A stretch of DNA of 63,443 bases from Streptomyces sp. DH37 (GTDB taxonomy: Bacteria; Actinomycetota; Actinomycetes; Streptomycetales; Streptomycetaceae): positions 1 through 63,443 of the forward strand of contig NZ_JARVKV010000033.1 in assembly GCF_029813835.1 (NCBI RefSeq). Direction: 5' to 3'. A model generated the notes under the pieces. It saw only the letters and a program-made list of their open reading frames with translations. It had not been told where the DNA came from and ran no database searches. Shown in pieces: positions 27,744 to 35,706 of this stretch. A program made the position numbers and the translations under genes. Position 1 is the first letter of the stretch, and every line of letters starts with the position of its first letter.

Positions 27744-28119
27744 CAACTTTCCTCGCGGACGCGTCGTTGCGGGAAGAAACGGTCAAACCGCCGGGTGTGG
27801 CCGACCGGGGGGATCACGGGTCGCGTGCGACGACAGCGTAGGACCCCGGCAGGGGCGAGGGAGGGGAAATGGCCAGGCTGTGGCCGTGCGGATGATCGTC
27901 TGCTATGGCGTCGGACCGGAGGGCCCGCGGGGCGGCCGGAGGAGGGCGGCGGGACTTTCCGCGAACCGGTTCTGTACACCAGCAACGTGTCGAAAACGTG
28001 ACAGCCATATGACGGCTGCATGGCGGGGTGCCGCGGCGCTACGGCGCCACCGCACCCCGCCACGAGGATGGCGCGAGGAGGGGCGGAGAACCGCCGCGCG
28101 GCCCCGGAGGCCCGCCCCT
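27744..28119. other. Gene-free control region upstream of the conservon
   Basis: No believable gene is seen here; an open frame on the minus strand is Arg/Pro-rich and lacks gene-like codon use. The region holds GTCGC-GT-GCGAC (27820-27831), CAGCC-N7-GGCTG (28002-28018) and two close copies of AACGTG (about 27984-28000). These may be operator sites for the conservon promoter. No promoter could be placed with confidence. Confidence 0.4.
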
Positions 28120-28155
28120 CGCGGGGCGCGCGAGCCGTCGCCCGCGCGCCCCGCG
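28120..28155 (-). terminator. Thirteen-base-pair hairpin after the DUF885 gene
   Basis: CGCGGGGCGCGCG (28120-28132) pairs exactly with CGCGCGCCCCGCG (28143-28155) across a 10-base loop, 16 bases past the DUF885 stop codon. Strong GC-only stem without a T-run. Confidence 0.7.
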
Positions 28156-28171
28156 GGATGCCGTGCGGCGC

Positions 28172-29902
28172 TCAGAGCGCGGACAGCTCCGCCACCAGGT
28201 CGTCCAGACCCAGCGAGCCCAGCGACAGCGCGTCCATGTGCCACCTCTTGGCGTCGAAGGCCTCGCCGCGTGCCGCGCGTGCCGCCTCGCGCCCCTTCAG
28301 CCAGGCCCGTTCGCCCAGCTTGTAGCCGATCGCCTGGCCCGGCATGCCCAGGTACCGCACCAGCTCGCTCTCCACGAAGTCCGCCGGGCGCCCGCTGTGC
28401 AGGCCGAAGAACTCCTGGGCCAGGGCGGGGGTCCACCGCTCGCCGGGGTGGAAGGGGGAGTGGTCCGGGATCTCCAGGGCCAGGTGCATGCCGATGTCCA
28501 CGACGACCCGGGTGGAACGCATCATCTGCGCGTCCAGGTAGCCCAGCCGCAGCTCGGCGTTGTGCAGGAAGCCGAGTTCGTCCATGAGCCGCTCCGCGTA
28601 CAGCGCCCAGCCTTCGGCGTTGGCGCTGACCATGCCCACCGACGTCTGGTAGCGCGAGAGGCGGTCGGCGACGTACGTCCACTGGGCGAGCTGGAGGTGG
28701 TGGCCGGGAACGCCCTCGTGGTACCAGGTGGTGACCAGGTCGTAGACGGGGAAGCGCGTCTCGCCCATCGTCGGCAGCCAGGTGCGGCCCGGCCGGGAGA
28801 AGTCCAGCGACGGCTCGGTGTAGTACGGCGCGGCGGCGCCGCCGGGCGGGGCGATCATGGACTCCACGCGCCGGACGGGTCCGGCCAGTTCGAAGTGCGT
28901 GCCGTCCAGCTTCTCGATCGCCTCGTCCATCAGCTCCTGGAGCCACACCCGGGTCTCCTCCACGCCCTCGACCGCCTCGCCGTGCGTGTCGAGGTGGCGC
29001 AGCGCCTCCCAGGGGGTCGCCGCGCCGGGCAGGACCTTCTCGGCCTCGGCGCGCATCTCGGCGTGGACGCGGTGGTACTCCTCCCAGCCGTACGCGTACG
29101 CCTCCTCCAGGTCCAGGTCGGTGCCGTTCCAGTAGCGCGACCACCGCCGGTACCGCTCGCGGCCCACGATGTCCGGGGCACCCTGCACGGCCGGGGCGTA
29201 GGTGTCGCGCAGCCAGTCGCGCAGGCCGGCCACGGCGCCGGCGGCCGCCGCGGCGCCCCTGTCCAGCTCGGCGCGCAGGGACTCGGGGCCGTCGGCGGCG
29301 AAGGAGGCGAACCAGCTCCCGCCGCCGCCCTCGCCGATCCACTCGCCGAGCTGACCGATCACCGTGGCCACCTGGCGCGGGCCGGCCGGGAGCCCGCCGG
29401 CCAGCCCCTCGGCCAGCGAGGCGCGGTAGCCCTCCAGGGCCGCCGGCACGGCGCCCATCCGCCGGGCGACGGCCGCCCAGTCCTCGTCGGTCGCGGTCGG
29501 CATGAGGGTGAACACGCCGCGCACCGAGTGCGCCGGGGAGTGGAGGTTGCTGACGGCGCGCAGTCCCTCGCCCGCCTCGTGCACGGCGAGTTCGGCGGTC
29601 AGCCGCTCGCGCAGCAGGCGCGCGCAGCGCCGCTCCGCGTCGCCGTCGCCGCCGGGCCGCCGCTCGGCCTCGGCGAGCCGCTCCAGGGTGGCGCGGCCCA
29701 GGGCGGCCCGGGCCTCCTGGCCGTCGGGGGAGAAGTCGGGCAACCGCCCCGAGCCGCCGGGGAGGCCGAGGTAGGTGCCGAGGATCGGGTCGAGTTCGAC
29801 GAGGGCGTCGACGTAGGCGTCGGCGACCTGCCGGGGCAGGGGCGCGGTGACGGATGAGGTGCCGGACGAGGTGCCGGATGAGGTGTTCGTGGCGTCGGAC
29901 AT
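28172..29902 (-). CDS. DUF885 metallopeptidase-like protein
   Basis: A 576-residue cytosolic protein of the DUF885 family. H395-E-G-V-P-G-H-H402 is the family's HExxxGHH motif, expected to bind metal with the later glutamate in NAEGWALYAERLMDE. Members resemble M2/M3-type peptidases but substrates are mostly unknown. The ATG at 29902 is preceded by GAGG; another ATG three codons upstream is equally open. Its first 20 residues contain a short repeated TSSG sequence. It is followed by a strong terminator. Confidence 0.85.
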   Translation of the reverse strand: MSDATNTSSGTSSGTSSVTAPLPRQVADAYVDALVELDPILGTYLGLPGGSGRLPDFSPDGQEARAALGRATLERLAEAERRPGGDGDAERRCARLLRERLTAELAVHEAGEGLRAVSNLHSPAHSVRGVFTLMPTATDEDWAAVARRMGAVPAALEGYRASLAEGLAGGLPAGPRQVATVIGQLGEWIGEGGGGSWFASFAADGPESLRAELDRGAAAAAGAVAGLRDWLRDTYAPAVQGAPDIVGRERYRRWSRYWNGTDLDLEEAYAYGWEEYHRVHAEMRAEAEKVLPGAATPWEALRHLDTHGEAVEGVEETRVWLQELMDEAIEKLDGTHFELAGPVRRVESMIAPPGGAAAPYYTEPSLDFSRPGRTWLPTMGETRFPVYDLVTTWYHEGVPGHHLQLAQWTYVADRLSRYQTSVGMVSANAEGWALYAERLMDELGFLHNAELRLGYLDAQMMRSTRVVVDIGMHLALEIPDHSPFHPGERWTPALAQEFFGLHSGRPADFVESELVRYLGMPGQAIGYKLGERAWLKGREAARAARGEAFDAKRWHMDALSLGSLGLDDLVAELSAL

Positions 29903-29995
29903 GGGCCTCATCCTGGTACGGCGGCGCTCGCCGCGTCACCGGGGAGTCCGTCTTCGCCGGCGCGCGCCCGCACGGACCGCCGTGCGGGCGCCGCG

Positions 29996-30478
29996 TCACC
30001 GCTGCTGCGCGGGCGGCAGCAGCGGGCCGCACGTCCACTGCTGGAAGATCAGCCGCGTCTCGACCCGGGCCACCTCCCGGCGCGAGGTGAACTCGTCCAG
30101 CACCAGCCGCTGGAGGTCGGCGGTCCCGGCGACCGCCACGTGGACGAGGTAGTCGTCGGGGCCGGTCAGGTGGAACAGGGCCCGCGACTCCGGCAGCGCC
30201 CGGACGCGTTCCACGAACGGGCCGATCAACTCCCTGCGGTGGGGACGGACCTGGACCGACAGAAGGGCCTCCAGAGGCCTTCCGAGTTTGGCTGGATCCA
30301 GTCGTAGCGCATGGCCGAGGATCACCCCGCCGCGGCGCAGGCGCGCCACCCGGTCCAGACAGGTCGAGGGAGCGACGCCGACGGCGGCGGCGAGATCGCG
30401 GTAGGTGGTCCGGGCGTCGTTCTGCAGAAGGCGCAGAATCTCCAGATCGACCGGGTCGAGTGCGACGGAATCGGACAT
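29996..30478 (-). CDS. Lrp/AsnC-family transcription regulator
   Basis: A 160-residue regulator. The N-terminal winged helix reads LDPVDLEILRLLQNDARTTYRDLAAAVGVAPSTCLDRVARL, and the C-terminal ligand-binding half (RAM/AsnC_trans_reg) spans about residues 70-155. It sits divergent from the transsulfuration-type enzyme with about 59 bases between them, the usual arrangement for a local amino-acid-responsive control gene. Sequence similarity starts at MSDSVALD; a longer GTG frame crosses the neighbour's start. Confidence 0.9.
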   Translation of the reverse strand: MSDSVALDPVDLEILRLLQNDARTTYRDLAAAVGVAPSTCLDRVARLRRGGVILGHALRLDPAKLGRPLEALLSVQVRPHRRELIGPFVERVRALPESRALFHLTGPDDYLVHVAVAGTADLQRLVLDEFTSRREVARVETRLIFQQWTCGPLLPPAQQR

Positions 30479-30484
30479 CGGCCG

Positions 30485-30529
30485 AACATAGCACGGTCGT
30501 TTTCCGCTACACGCCGGTAGTTGTTCAAC
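30485..30529. promoter_or_regulatory. Shared promoter with small palindrome (Lrp/PLP gene gap)
   Basis: GTTGTTCAAC (30520-30529) is a 10-base palindrome just upstream of the PLP-enzyme start, and AACATA (30485-30490), read TATGTT on the minus strand, is a likely -10 element close enough to the regulator's ATG to give a leaderless transcript. The palindrome is a possible Lrp-family site. Inferred only. Confidence 0.3.
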
Positions 30530-30537
30530 ATCGCGGC

Positions 30538-31797
30538 ATGACCCACCAGGACAGCATGGACACGACACCGCCGGCTCCCACCCGTTCGCTGGCCACCGAG
30601 GCCGTGCACGCCGGGCGCGAGGACCTCGCCGCCCTCGGGCTGCACGCCGCCCCCCTGGACCTGTCCACCACCTACCCGTCCCACGACAGCCGGGCCGAGG
30701 CCGCCCGGCTGGACGAGTTCGCCGCCACCGGCGCCCGGCTGCAGGGCCCGCCGGTCTACGCCCGGCTCGACAACCCCACCGTGGCGCGCTTCGAGACGGC
30801 CCTGGCCCGGCTGGAGGGCGCCGAGGCGGCCGTCGCCTTCGCCAGCGGCATGGCGGCCCTCACGGCCGTGGTGCTGGTGCGCGCCGCCCGGGGGCTGCGG
30901 CACGTCGTCGCGGTCCGGCCGCTGTACGGATGCAGCGACCACCTGCTCACCAGCGGGCTGCTGGGCACCGAGGTGACCTGGACGGACCCGGCCGGCATCG
31001 CCGACGCCATACGCCCCGACACCGGTCTGGTGATGGTGGAGACACCGGCCAATCCGACTCTGTCCGAAATCGATCTGAGGGCCGTGGCGCACTCCTGCGG
31101 TTCGGTGCCGCTGCTGGTCGACAACACCTTCGCCACCCCCGTCCTGCAGCGCCCGGTCGAGCACGGCGCCCGGATCGTGCTGCACAGCGCCACCAAGTAC
31201 CTGGGCGGCCACGGCGACGTCCTCGGCGGCGTCGTCGCCTGCGACGAGGAGACGGCCCGCGAGCTGCGGAAGGTGCGCTTCGCCACCGGCGGCGTGCTCC
31301 ACCCGCTCGCCGGCTACCTGCTGCTGCGCGGCCTGTCCACCCTGCCGGTGCGGATGCGGGCGCAGTCCGCCACGGCCGCCGAACTGGCCCGGCGCCTGGC
31401 GGACGACCCGCGGATCGCCCGGGTGCACTACCCGGAACTGGGCGGCGCCATGGTCTCCTTCGAGGTGCACGGGGACCCGCACGAGGTGATCGCGGGAGTG
31501 CGGCTGATCACCCCGGCGGTCAGCCTCGGCAGCGTGGACACCCTCATCCAGCACCCCGGCTCCATCAGCCACCGCATCATCGGGGAGGACGACCGCCGCA
31601 CCGGCGGGATCAGCGAGCGGCTGCTGCGGATGTCGGTCGGTCTGGAGGACGCCGAGGACCTGTGGCGCGACCTCGACGCGGCACTCGGCCCCGCCCGCGG
31701 GGCCGCGGGCGGGGCCGGAGGGCGGGCCGGGGGCGCCGCGGACGTCAGTGCCGCCCCGTCTCCGCGGCGGCGGGAACCGGAGCGAGCCGGGCGGTGA
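30538..31797 (+). CDS. Transsulfuration-type PLP enzyme (Cys/Met metabolism)
   Basis: A 419-residue enzyme of the Cys/Met metabolism PLP family (cystathionine gamma-synthase, gamma-lyase or methionine gamma-lyase). PPVYARLDNPT, ASGMAA, DNTFATP and the PLP lysine K220 in HSATKYLGGHGD are present, and the C-terminus shows SLGSVDTLIQHPGSISH and RMSVGLED. The exact reaction cannot be told from motifs. ATG at 30538 has no clear ribosome site; ATG at 30556, after AGGA, is a fair alternative. The divergent Lrp-type regulator probably controls it. It overlaps the convergent ACT-GNAT gene by 53 bases; its last 20 residues are Arg/Pro-rich. Confidence 0.88.
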   Translation: MTHQDSMDTTPPAPTRSLATEAVHAGREDLAALGLHAAPLDLSTTYPSHDSRAEAARLDEFAATGARLQGPPVYARLDNPTVARFETALARLEGAEAAVAFASGMAALTAVVLVRAARGLRHVVAVRPLYGCSDHLLTSGLLGTEVTWTDPAGIADAIRPDTGLVMVETPANPTLSEIDLRAVAHSCGSVPLLVDNTFATPVLQRPVEHGARIVLHSATKYLGGHGDVLGGVVACDEETARELRKVRFATGGVLHPLAGYLLLRGLSTLPVRMRAQSATAAELARRLADDPRIARVHYPELGGAMVSFEVHGDPHEVIAGVRLITPAVSLGSVDTLIQHPGSISHRIIGEDDRRTGGISERLLRMSVGLEDAEDLWRDLDAALGPARGAAGGAGGRAGGAADVSAAPSPRRREPERAGR

Positions 31798-33229
31798 TCA
31801 CCAGGGTGCCCTCCTCGACCTGGTAGTCCAGCGGCAGCCCCAGACCGCGCATGGCCGCCACCATGCCGGTGTTGTGCGACTGCGTCACGGCGTAGACGCT
31901 CTCGCAGCGCGCCTCGGCGGCCATCGCCACCAGCCGGCGCAGCAGTTCGGCGCCGATGCCGCGGCGCTGCCAGACGTCCTCGACGAGGAGGGCCACCTCG
32001 GTCTCGTCGCCGTCCCACATCAGGTGGCCGAGCGCCACCAGCTTCCCCGACGCCGTCTCGGCCGCCAGGGTGCGGCCGAAGCGCGGGCTGAGCAGGTGGT
32101 CCAGATAGCGGTCGGCGTCCTTGACCGGACCGTGGTAGCGCGAGGACAGGGTCCGCTCCGAGCAGCGCCTGTGCATCGCCCGGGCGGCCTCCAGATCGCG
32201 GGTGCCCGCCCGCCGTACGGTGATCTCGTTCCCCTCGGGGAGCGTGAGCGTCTCGCGGCGGCGCGGCACCCGGCCCACCGCCCCCTCCCCGGCGGCGGCC
32301 GCGAGGGTCCCGTCCAGCCGGGCGTCCAGCTCGACCAGGGCGCGCGCCCGGGCGAACTCGGTCGGGGTGAAGGGCGGGCAGGGGCGTTCGACGACGATCG
32401 TCCCGCCGCGCGGATCGCGCATCCGCATCACCGTCTCCTCCAGCACGCCGTCCTCCGGGGTCTCCTCCCCGGGCGGCCGGCCGCCCGGCCGCGCGGGCAC
32501 CGAGCGGATCGTGCAGCGGCCGAGCAACTGCCGCAGGGCGAGCGGCAGCTCGGCGCTGTCCAGGGCGGTACGGGTGGCCAGGCCCAGCACATGGGCGGGG
32601 GTGTCCACCAGGTCGTGGGCGTCGGCCCGCTCCAGCCAGGTGTCCCGGCCGCCCGCCGCGGTCGCCGCCCGGGTCAGCTCGGCGGCCTCCAGCGCGCGGG
32701 GCGCCCGCAGCAGGAACTCGTCCACCGTCACCTCGCCCAGCGGGTGCGTCTGGAGGCCGACGACGTCCACCCGCAGCTCCGCCAGGACGGTGCACAGCGC
32801 GGCCAGGGAGCCGGGCTTCTCCCGCACGGTGGTGCGCAGCCGCCACAGCACCGGCGGCTCCCGGTCGGACGGCGCGGGCGCGGGGGGCGCCGGGGGCCCC
32901 GCGGAGTCCGCGGCGGCAGTACGGCCCGTGTCCGCCGTACTGCCGCCGGGATCGGGCGGCGGGTGGGGGTGGCGCCGCGCCCACCAGGTGTGGATCCCGA
33001 CCGTGGCCAGCAGGGCGGCGGCCGACAGGACCAGCAGCGTGGGGCCGTCGGGCCCGTGCGCCACCGTCTTGGCGATGCTGTCGGCCACGGTCACGGCCGT
33101 GAACAGCGCCGCCAGCTCGACCAGGTCGTGCCGCCAGTGGTGCGGGCCCCGGGCCCCGCGGCGGGAGGCGCGGCGAGCGGTGCGGCGAGCGGTGCGGCGG
33201 TCTGCGCGGTGTGCGGAGGATGCGGTCAT
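31745..33229 (-). CDS. Membrane-linked ACT-GNAT acetyltransferase
   Basis: A 494-residue protein. A basic Arg-rich start is followed by two hydrophobic segments near residues 38-55 and 65-82, a Pro-rich linker, an ACT-like domain (about 130-200: TVREKPGSLAALCTVLAELR), a middle region and a C-terminal GNAT domain (about 335-480) with VEDVWQRRGIGAELLRRLV as the acetyl-CoA loop and a final SHNTGMVAAMRGLG. ACT domains bind amino acids, so acetylation may respond to amino-acid level; such fusions exist in actinomycete protein acetyltransferases. The substrate is unknown. Confidence 0.82.
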   Translation of the reverse strand: MTASSAHRADRRTARRTARRASRRGARGPHHWRHDLVELAALFTAVTVADSIAKTVAHGPDGPTLLVLSAAALLATVGIHTWWARRHPHPPPDPGGSTADTGRTAAADSAGPPAPPAPAPSDREPPVLWRLRTTVREKPGSLAALCTVLAELRVDVVGLQTHPLGEVTVDEFLLRAPRALEAAELTRAATAAGGRDTWLERADAHDLVDTPAHVLGLATRTALDSAELPLALRQLLGRCTIRSVPARPGGRPPGEETPEDGVLEETVMRMRDPRGGTIVVERPCPPFTPTEFARARALVELDARLDGTLAAAAGEGAVGRVPRRRETLTLPEGNEITVRRAGTRDLEAARAMHRRCSERTLSSRYHGPVKDADRYLDHLLSPRFGRTLAAETASGKLVALGHLMWDGDETEVALLVEDVWQRRGIGAELLRRLVAMAAEARCESVYAVTQSHNTGMVAAMRGLGLPLDYQVEEGTLVITARLAPVPAAAETGRH

Positions 33230-33317
33230 GCCGCCACTCTCGCCGACCGGTGTTGCGCGATCACGAACGGTCTGTGACCGATGGGTTAAGGGCCTTCTGG
33301 GCACCATGCCCTTTTTG

Positions 33318-33875
33318 TCATGCGCGGGAGGCGCGGGAGAGCCGCCGCAGCACCGCCCCGCACCGCCGGGCGTACAGCCGCTGGAACAGTGGGACGAGCG
33401 GACCGGCGGCCCGCGCCCACCACAGCTCGGGGCGGCTGAACGCCCGTACCTCCAGCCACACCGTCCCGTCGTCCGCCCACCGGACGACGAACGCCTCCTC
33501 GCCGCGCTCCGGGTGGCCCGGCAGCGTCCCGTAGCCGAAGCCGGCCCGCCGCTCGCCCTCCACCGTCCACACCACCCGGCACGGGGCGTGGATCCTCAGC
33601 CGTCCGGCGCCCAGGCCCACCACCACGCGCACCCCGGGCTCGGCGCGCGGGGAGGCGGTCGCCATCTCCACACCCATGGCGCGGTGCATCCGCCAGGCCA
33701 GCACGGCCCGCCCGGCGGCCCGGAAGACCTCCTCGCCCGAGCCGAGGCGGGTGCGCACCCGCAGGCGCCCGAAGCCCGGCGGGTAGCCGGACGGGTCGTC
33801 CCCGCGGGTCGCCCCCGCCCCGGCGTAGGTCAGACCGGCGGTGGGATCGTCCGTGCGGTCGTCGCTTCCGTCCAT
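33318..33875 (-). CDS. DUF1990 family protein
   Basis: A 185-residue cytosolic protein of the DUF1990 family, with LTYAGAGATRGDDPSGYPPG at the start, FGYGTLPGHPERGEEAF in the middle and AFSRPELWWARAAGP near the end. Function is not known. It lies between the ACT-GNAT gene and the phosphatase on the same strand but with separate spacing. Confidence 0.85.
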   Translation of the reverse strand: MDGSDDRTDDPTAGLTYAGAGATRGDDPSGYPPGFGRLRVRTRLGSGEEVFRAAGRAVLAWRMHRAMGVEMATASPRAEPGVRVVVGLGAGRLRIHAPCRVVWTVEGERRAGFGYGTLPGHPERGEEAFVVRWADDGTVWLEVRAFSRPELWWARAAGPLVPLFQRLYARRCGAVLRRLSRASRA

Positions 33876-33912
33876 GGACGAAAAGCGTACGCACTCCCGC
33901 GACCGTTGCCGC

Positions 33913-35499
33913 CTACTGCCCGACGAGGCCCGGCCGCAGCACCTTGGTGAACAGCACCGCGCCGCCCTCCCCGCGCAGCCGCACCGTCAGCTCGCCGCTG
34001 TCGCCGTCGACGTCCACCTGGCCGTAGAACTGGTAGCCCTCGCCCGGCGGGACGTTGCCGCGCTCCGGAGCCCTGACGAAGACCCGCTCGGGGCCGAACG
34101 TGCCGTCCAGCGCGCTCGCGGGGAAGGCGCCCGCGTTCAGCGGCCCGGAGACGAACTCCCAGAACGGCGCGAAGTCCTTGAAGGCCGCCCGTGCCGGGTC
34201 GTAGTGCTGGGCCGAGGTGTGGTGCACGTCGGCGGTCAGCCACACCGTGCCGGTGATCCGCCGGTGCCTGACGAACCGCAGCAGCTCGGCGATCTGCAGC
34301 TCACGCCCCAGCGGCGCGCCCGGGTCGCCCTGCGCCACCGCCTCGACGTCCCCGCCGTCGGGGACGATCAGGCCCAGCGGCATGTCCGAGGCGATCACCT
34401 TCCACACCGCGCGCGAGCGCGCCAGCTCCCGCTTGAGCCAGGCCAGCTGCTCCGCGCCCAGCACGCCCTGCGGGTCGGAGGTCTCCAGACCGGGGGAGTT
34501 GGCGTTCCGGTGGGTCCTCATGTCCAGCACGAAGACGTCCAGCAGCGGGCCGTGGCGCACCACCCGGTAGATCCGCCCGTCGCGGTCGCGCCGCTGCGGG
34601 GAGAGGGGGAAGTACTCGCCGAAGGCCTGCCGCGCCCGCGCCGCCAGCACGTCCACGCGCCGCTCGGTGTAGCGCGCGTCGGTGAGGATCTCGCCCGGAT
34701 ACCAGTTGTTGACCACCTCGTGGTCGTCCCACTGCACGATCGAGGGCACCCGGGCGTTGAAGCGCCGCAGCGACTCGGCCATGAGGTTGTAGCGGAAGTT
34801 CCCGCGGTACTCGTCGAGGGTCTCGGCGACCTTCGACTTCTCCTCCGTCACCACGTTGCGCCACGTACCGCCGCCGGGCAGCGCGACGGTCTCGGTCAGC
34901 GGACCGTCGGCGTAGACGGTGTCGCCGCTGAAGAGGAAGAAGTCCGGGTCCAGCCCGGCCATCTCGTCGAAGATCGGGTAGCCGCCCCGGTCGGGGTTGA
35001 TGCCCCAGCCCTGCCCGGCCAGGTCGCCCGACCAGACGAACCGCACCCCGTCCCGGCGCCGTGCCGGTGCGGTGCGGAAGGTGCCGTACACCGGTTCGCC
35101 GGTGCGGCGGGGGTCGTCCGGGTCGGCCAGCACCACCCGGTAGTGCACCTGCCGCCCGGGTTCCAGCCCGTGCAGCGCCGTCGTCCCCGTGAAGTCCGTG
35201 CCCGGGCCGAGGAGGGGGCCGTACCAGCGGCGCGCGTTGCGGAAGGACTCGGTGGCGGAGGTCTCCACCAGCATCCGGGCCGGACGGTCCGAGCGCACCC
35301 ACACCAGACCGGACGTGGCCGTCACGTCCCCCGTCTGCACGCCCCATCCGGCCCGCGGCCGTCCCGACAGCGCCAGCGCGGGCGCGGCCGGACCCAGCGC
35401 CGCGGCCGGCAGGGAGAGGGCGGCCGAAGCCGCCAGCGTGCCGCGCAGGACCGTGCGCCGTCCGGGCGCCGCGCCCTCCGGTGAATCCCCTCTTGTCAT
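33913..35499 (-). CDS. phoD: PhoD-type alkaline phosphatase/phosphodiesterase
   Basis: A 528-residue secreted metallophosphoesterase. The N-terminus RRTVLRGTLAASAALSLPAA is a twin-arginine signal. A PhoD N-terminal beta domain (about 50-145) precedes the catalytic part, with SGDTVYADGPL, VQWDDHEVVNNWY and TADVHHTSAQHY supplying metal ligands. PhoD enzymes use Ca and Fe and release phosphate from esters outside the cell. In Streptomyces they are usually under PhoP control; only weak GTTCACC-like half sites are seen upstream. Confidence 0.92.
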   Translation of the reverse strand: MTRGDSPEGAAPGRRTVLRGTLAASAALSLPAAALGPAAPALALSGRPRAGWGVQTGDVTATSGLVWVRSDRPARMLVETSATESFRNARRWYGPLLGPGTDFTGTTALHGLEPGRQVHYRVVLADPDDPRRTGEPVYGTFRTAPARRRDGVRFVWSGDLAGQGWGINPDRGGYPIFDEMAGLDPDFFLFSGDTVYADGPLTETVALPGGGTWRNVVTEEKSKVAETLDEYRGNFRYNLMAESLRRFNARVPSIVQWDDHEVVNNWYPGEILTDARYTERRVDVLAARARQAFGEYFPLSPQRRDRDGRIYRVVRHGPLLDVFVLDMRTHRNANSPGLETSDPQGVLGAEQLAWLKRELARSRAVWKVIASDMPLGLIVPDGGDVEAVAQGDPGAPLGRELQIAELLRFVRHRRITGTVWLTADVHHTSAQHYDPARAAFKDFAPFWEFVSGPLNAGAFPASALDGTFGPERVFVRAPERGNVPPGEGYQFYGQVDVDGDSGELTVRLRGEGGAVLFTKVLRPGLVGQ

Positions 35500-35706
35500 G
35501 GACGAACCTCCTGTGCATCGGATGGAGCGGGGGTGGTACGGCCGGTCATGGTGGCTCCGCGAGGCGAACGGCGGGGAACCGCGCCGCCGCGCGGAGACCT
35601 GCTCCGGGTGAACGCCGTGGTGCCCCTTCCACCAGGAAATCCACCCGGAGGACGTGAGGGCCGCGGAAGAGCCGCGGCGGCCGCGGGGAGGACCGCCGCT
35701 CCCCCC

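Noticed and set aside
27743..28063. Minus-strand open frame of about 106 codons before the conservon
   Set aside because: The peptide is Arg/Pro-rich with no domain, and it covers the probable conservon promoter region.
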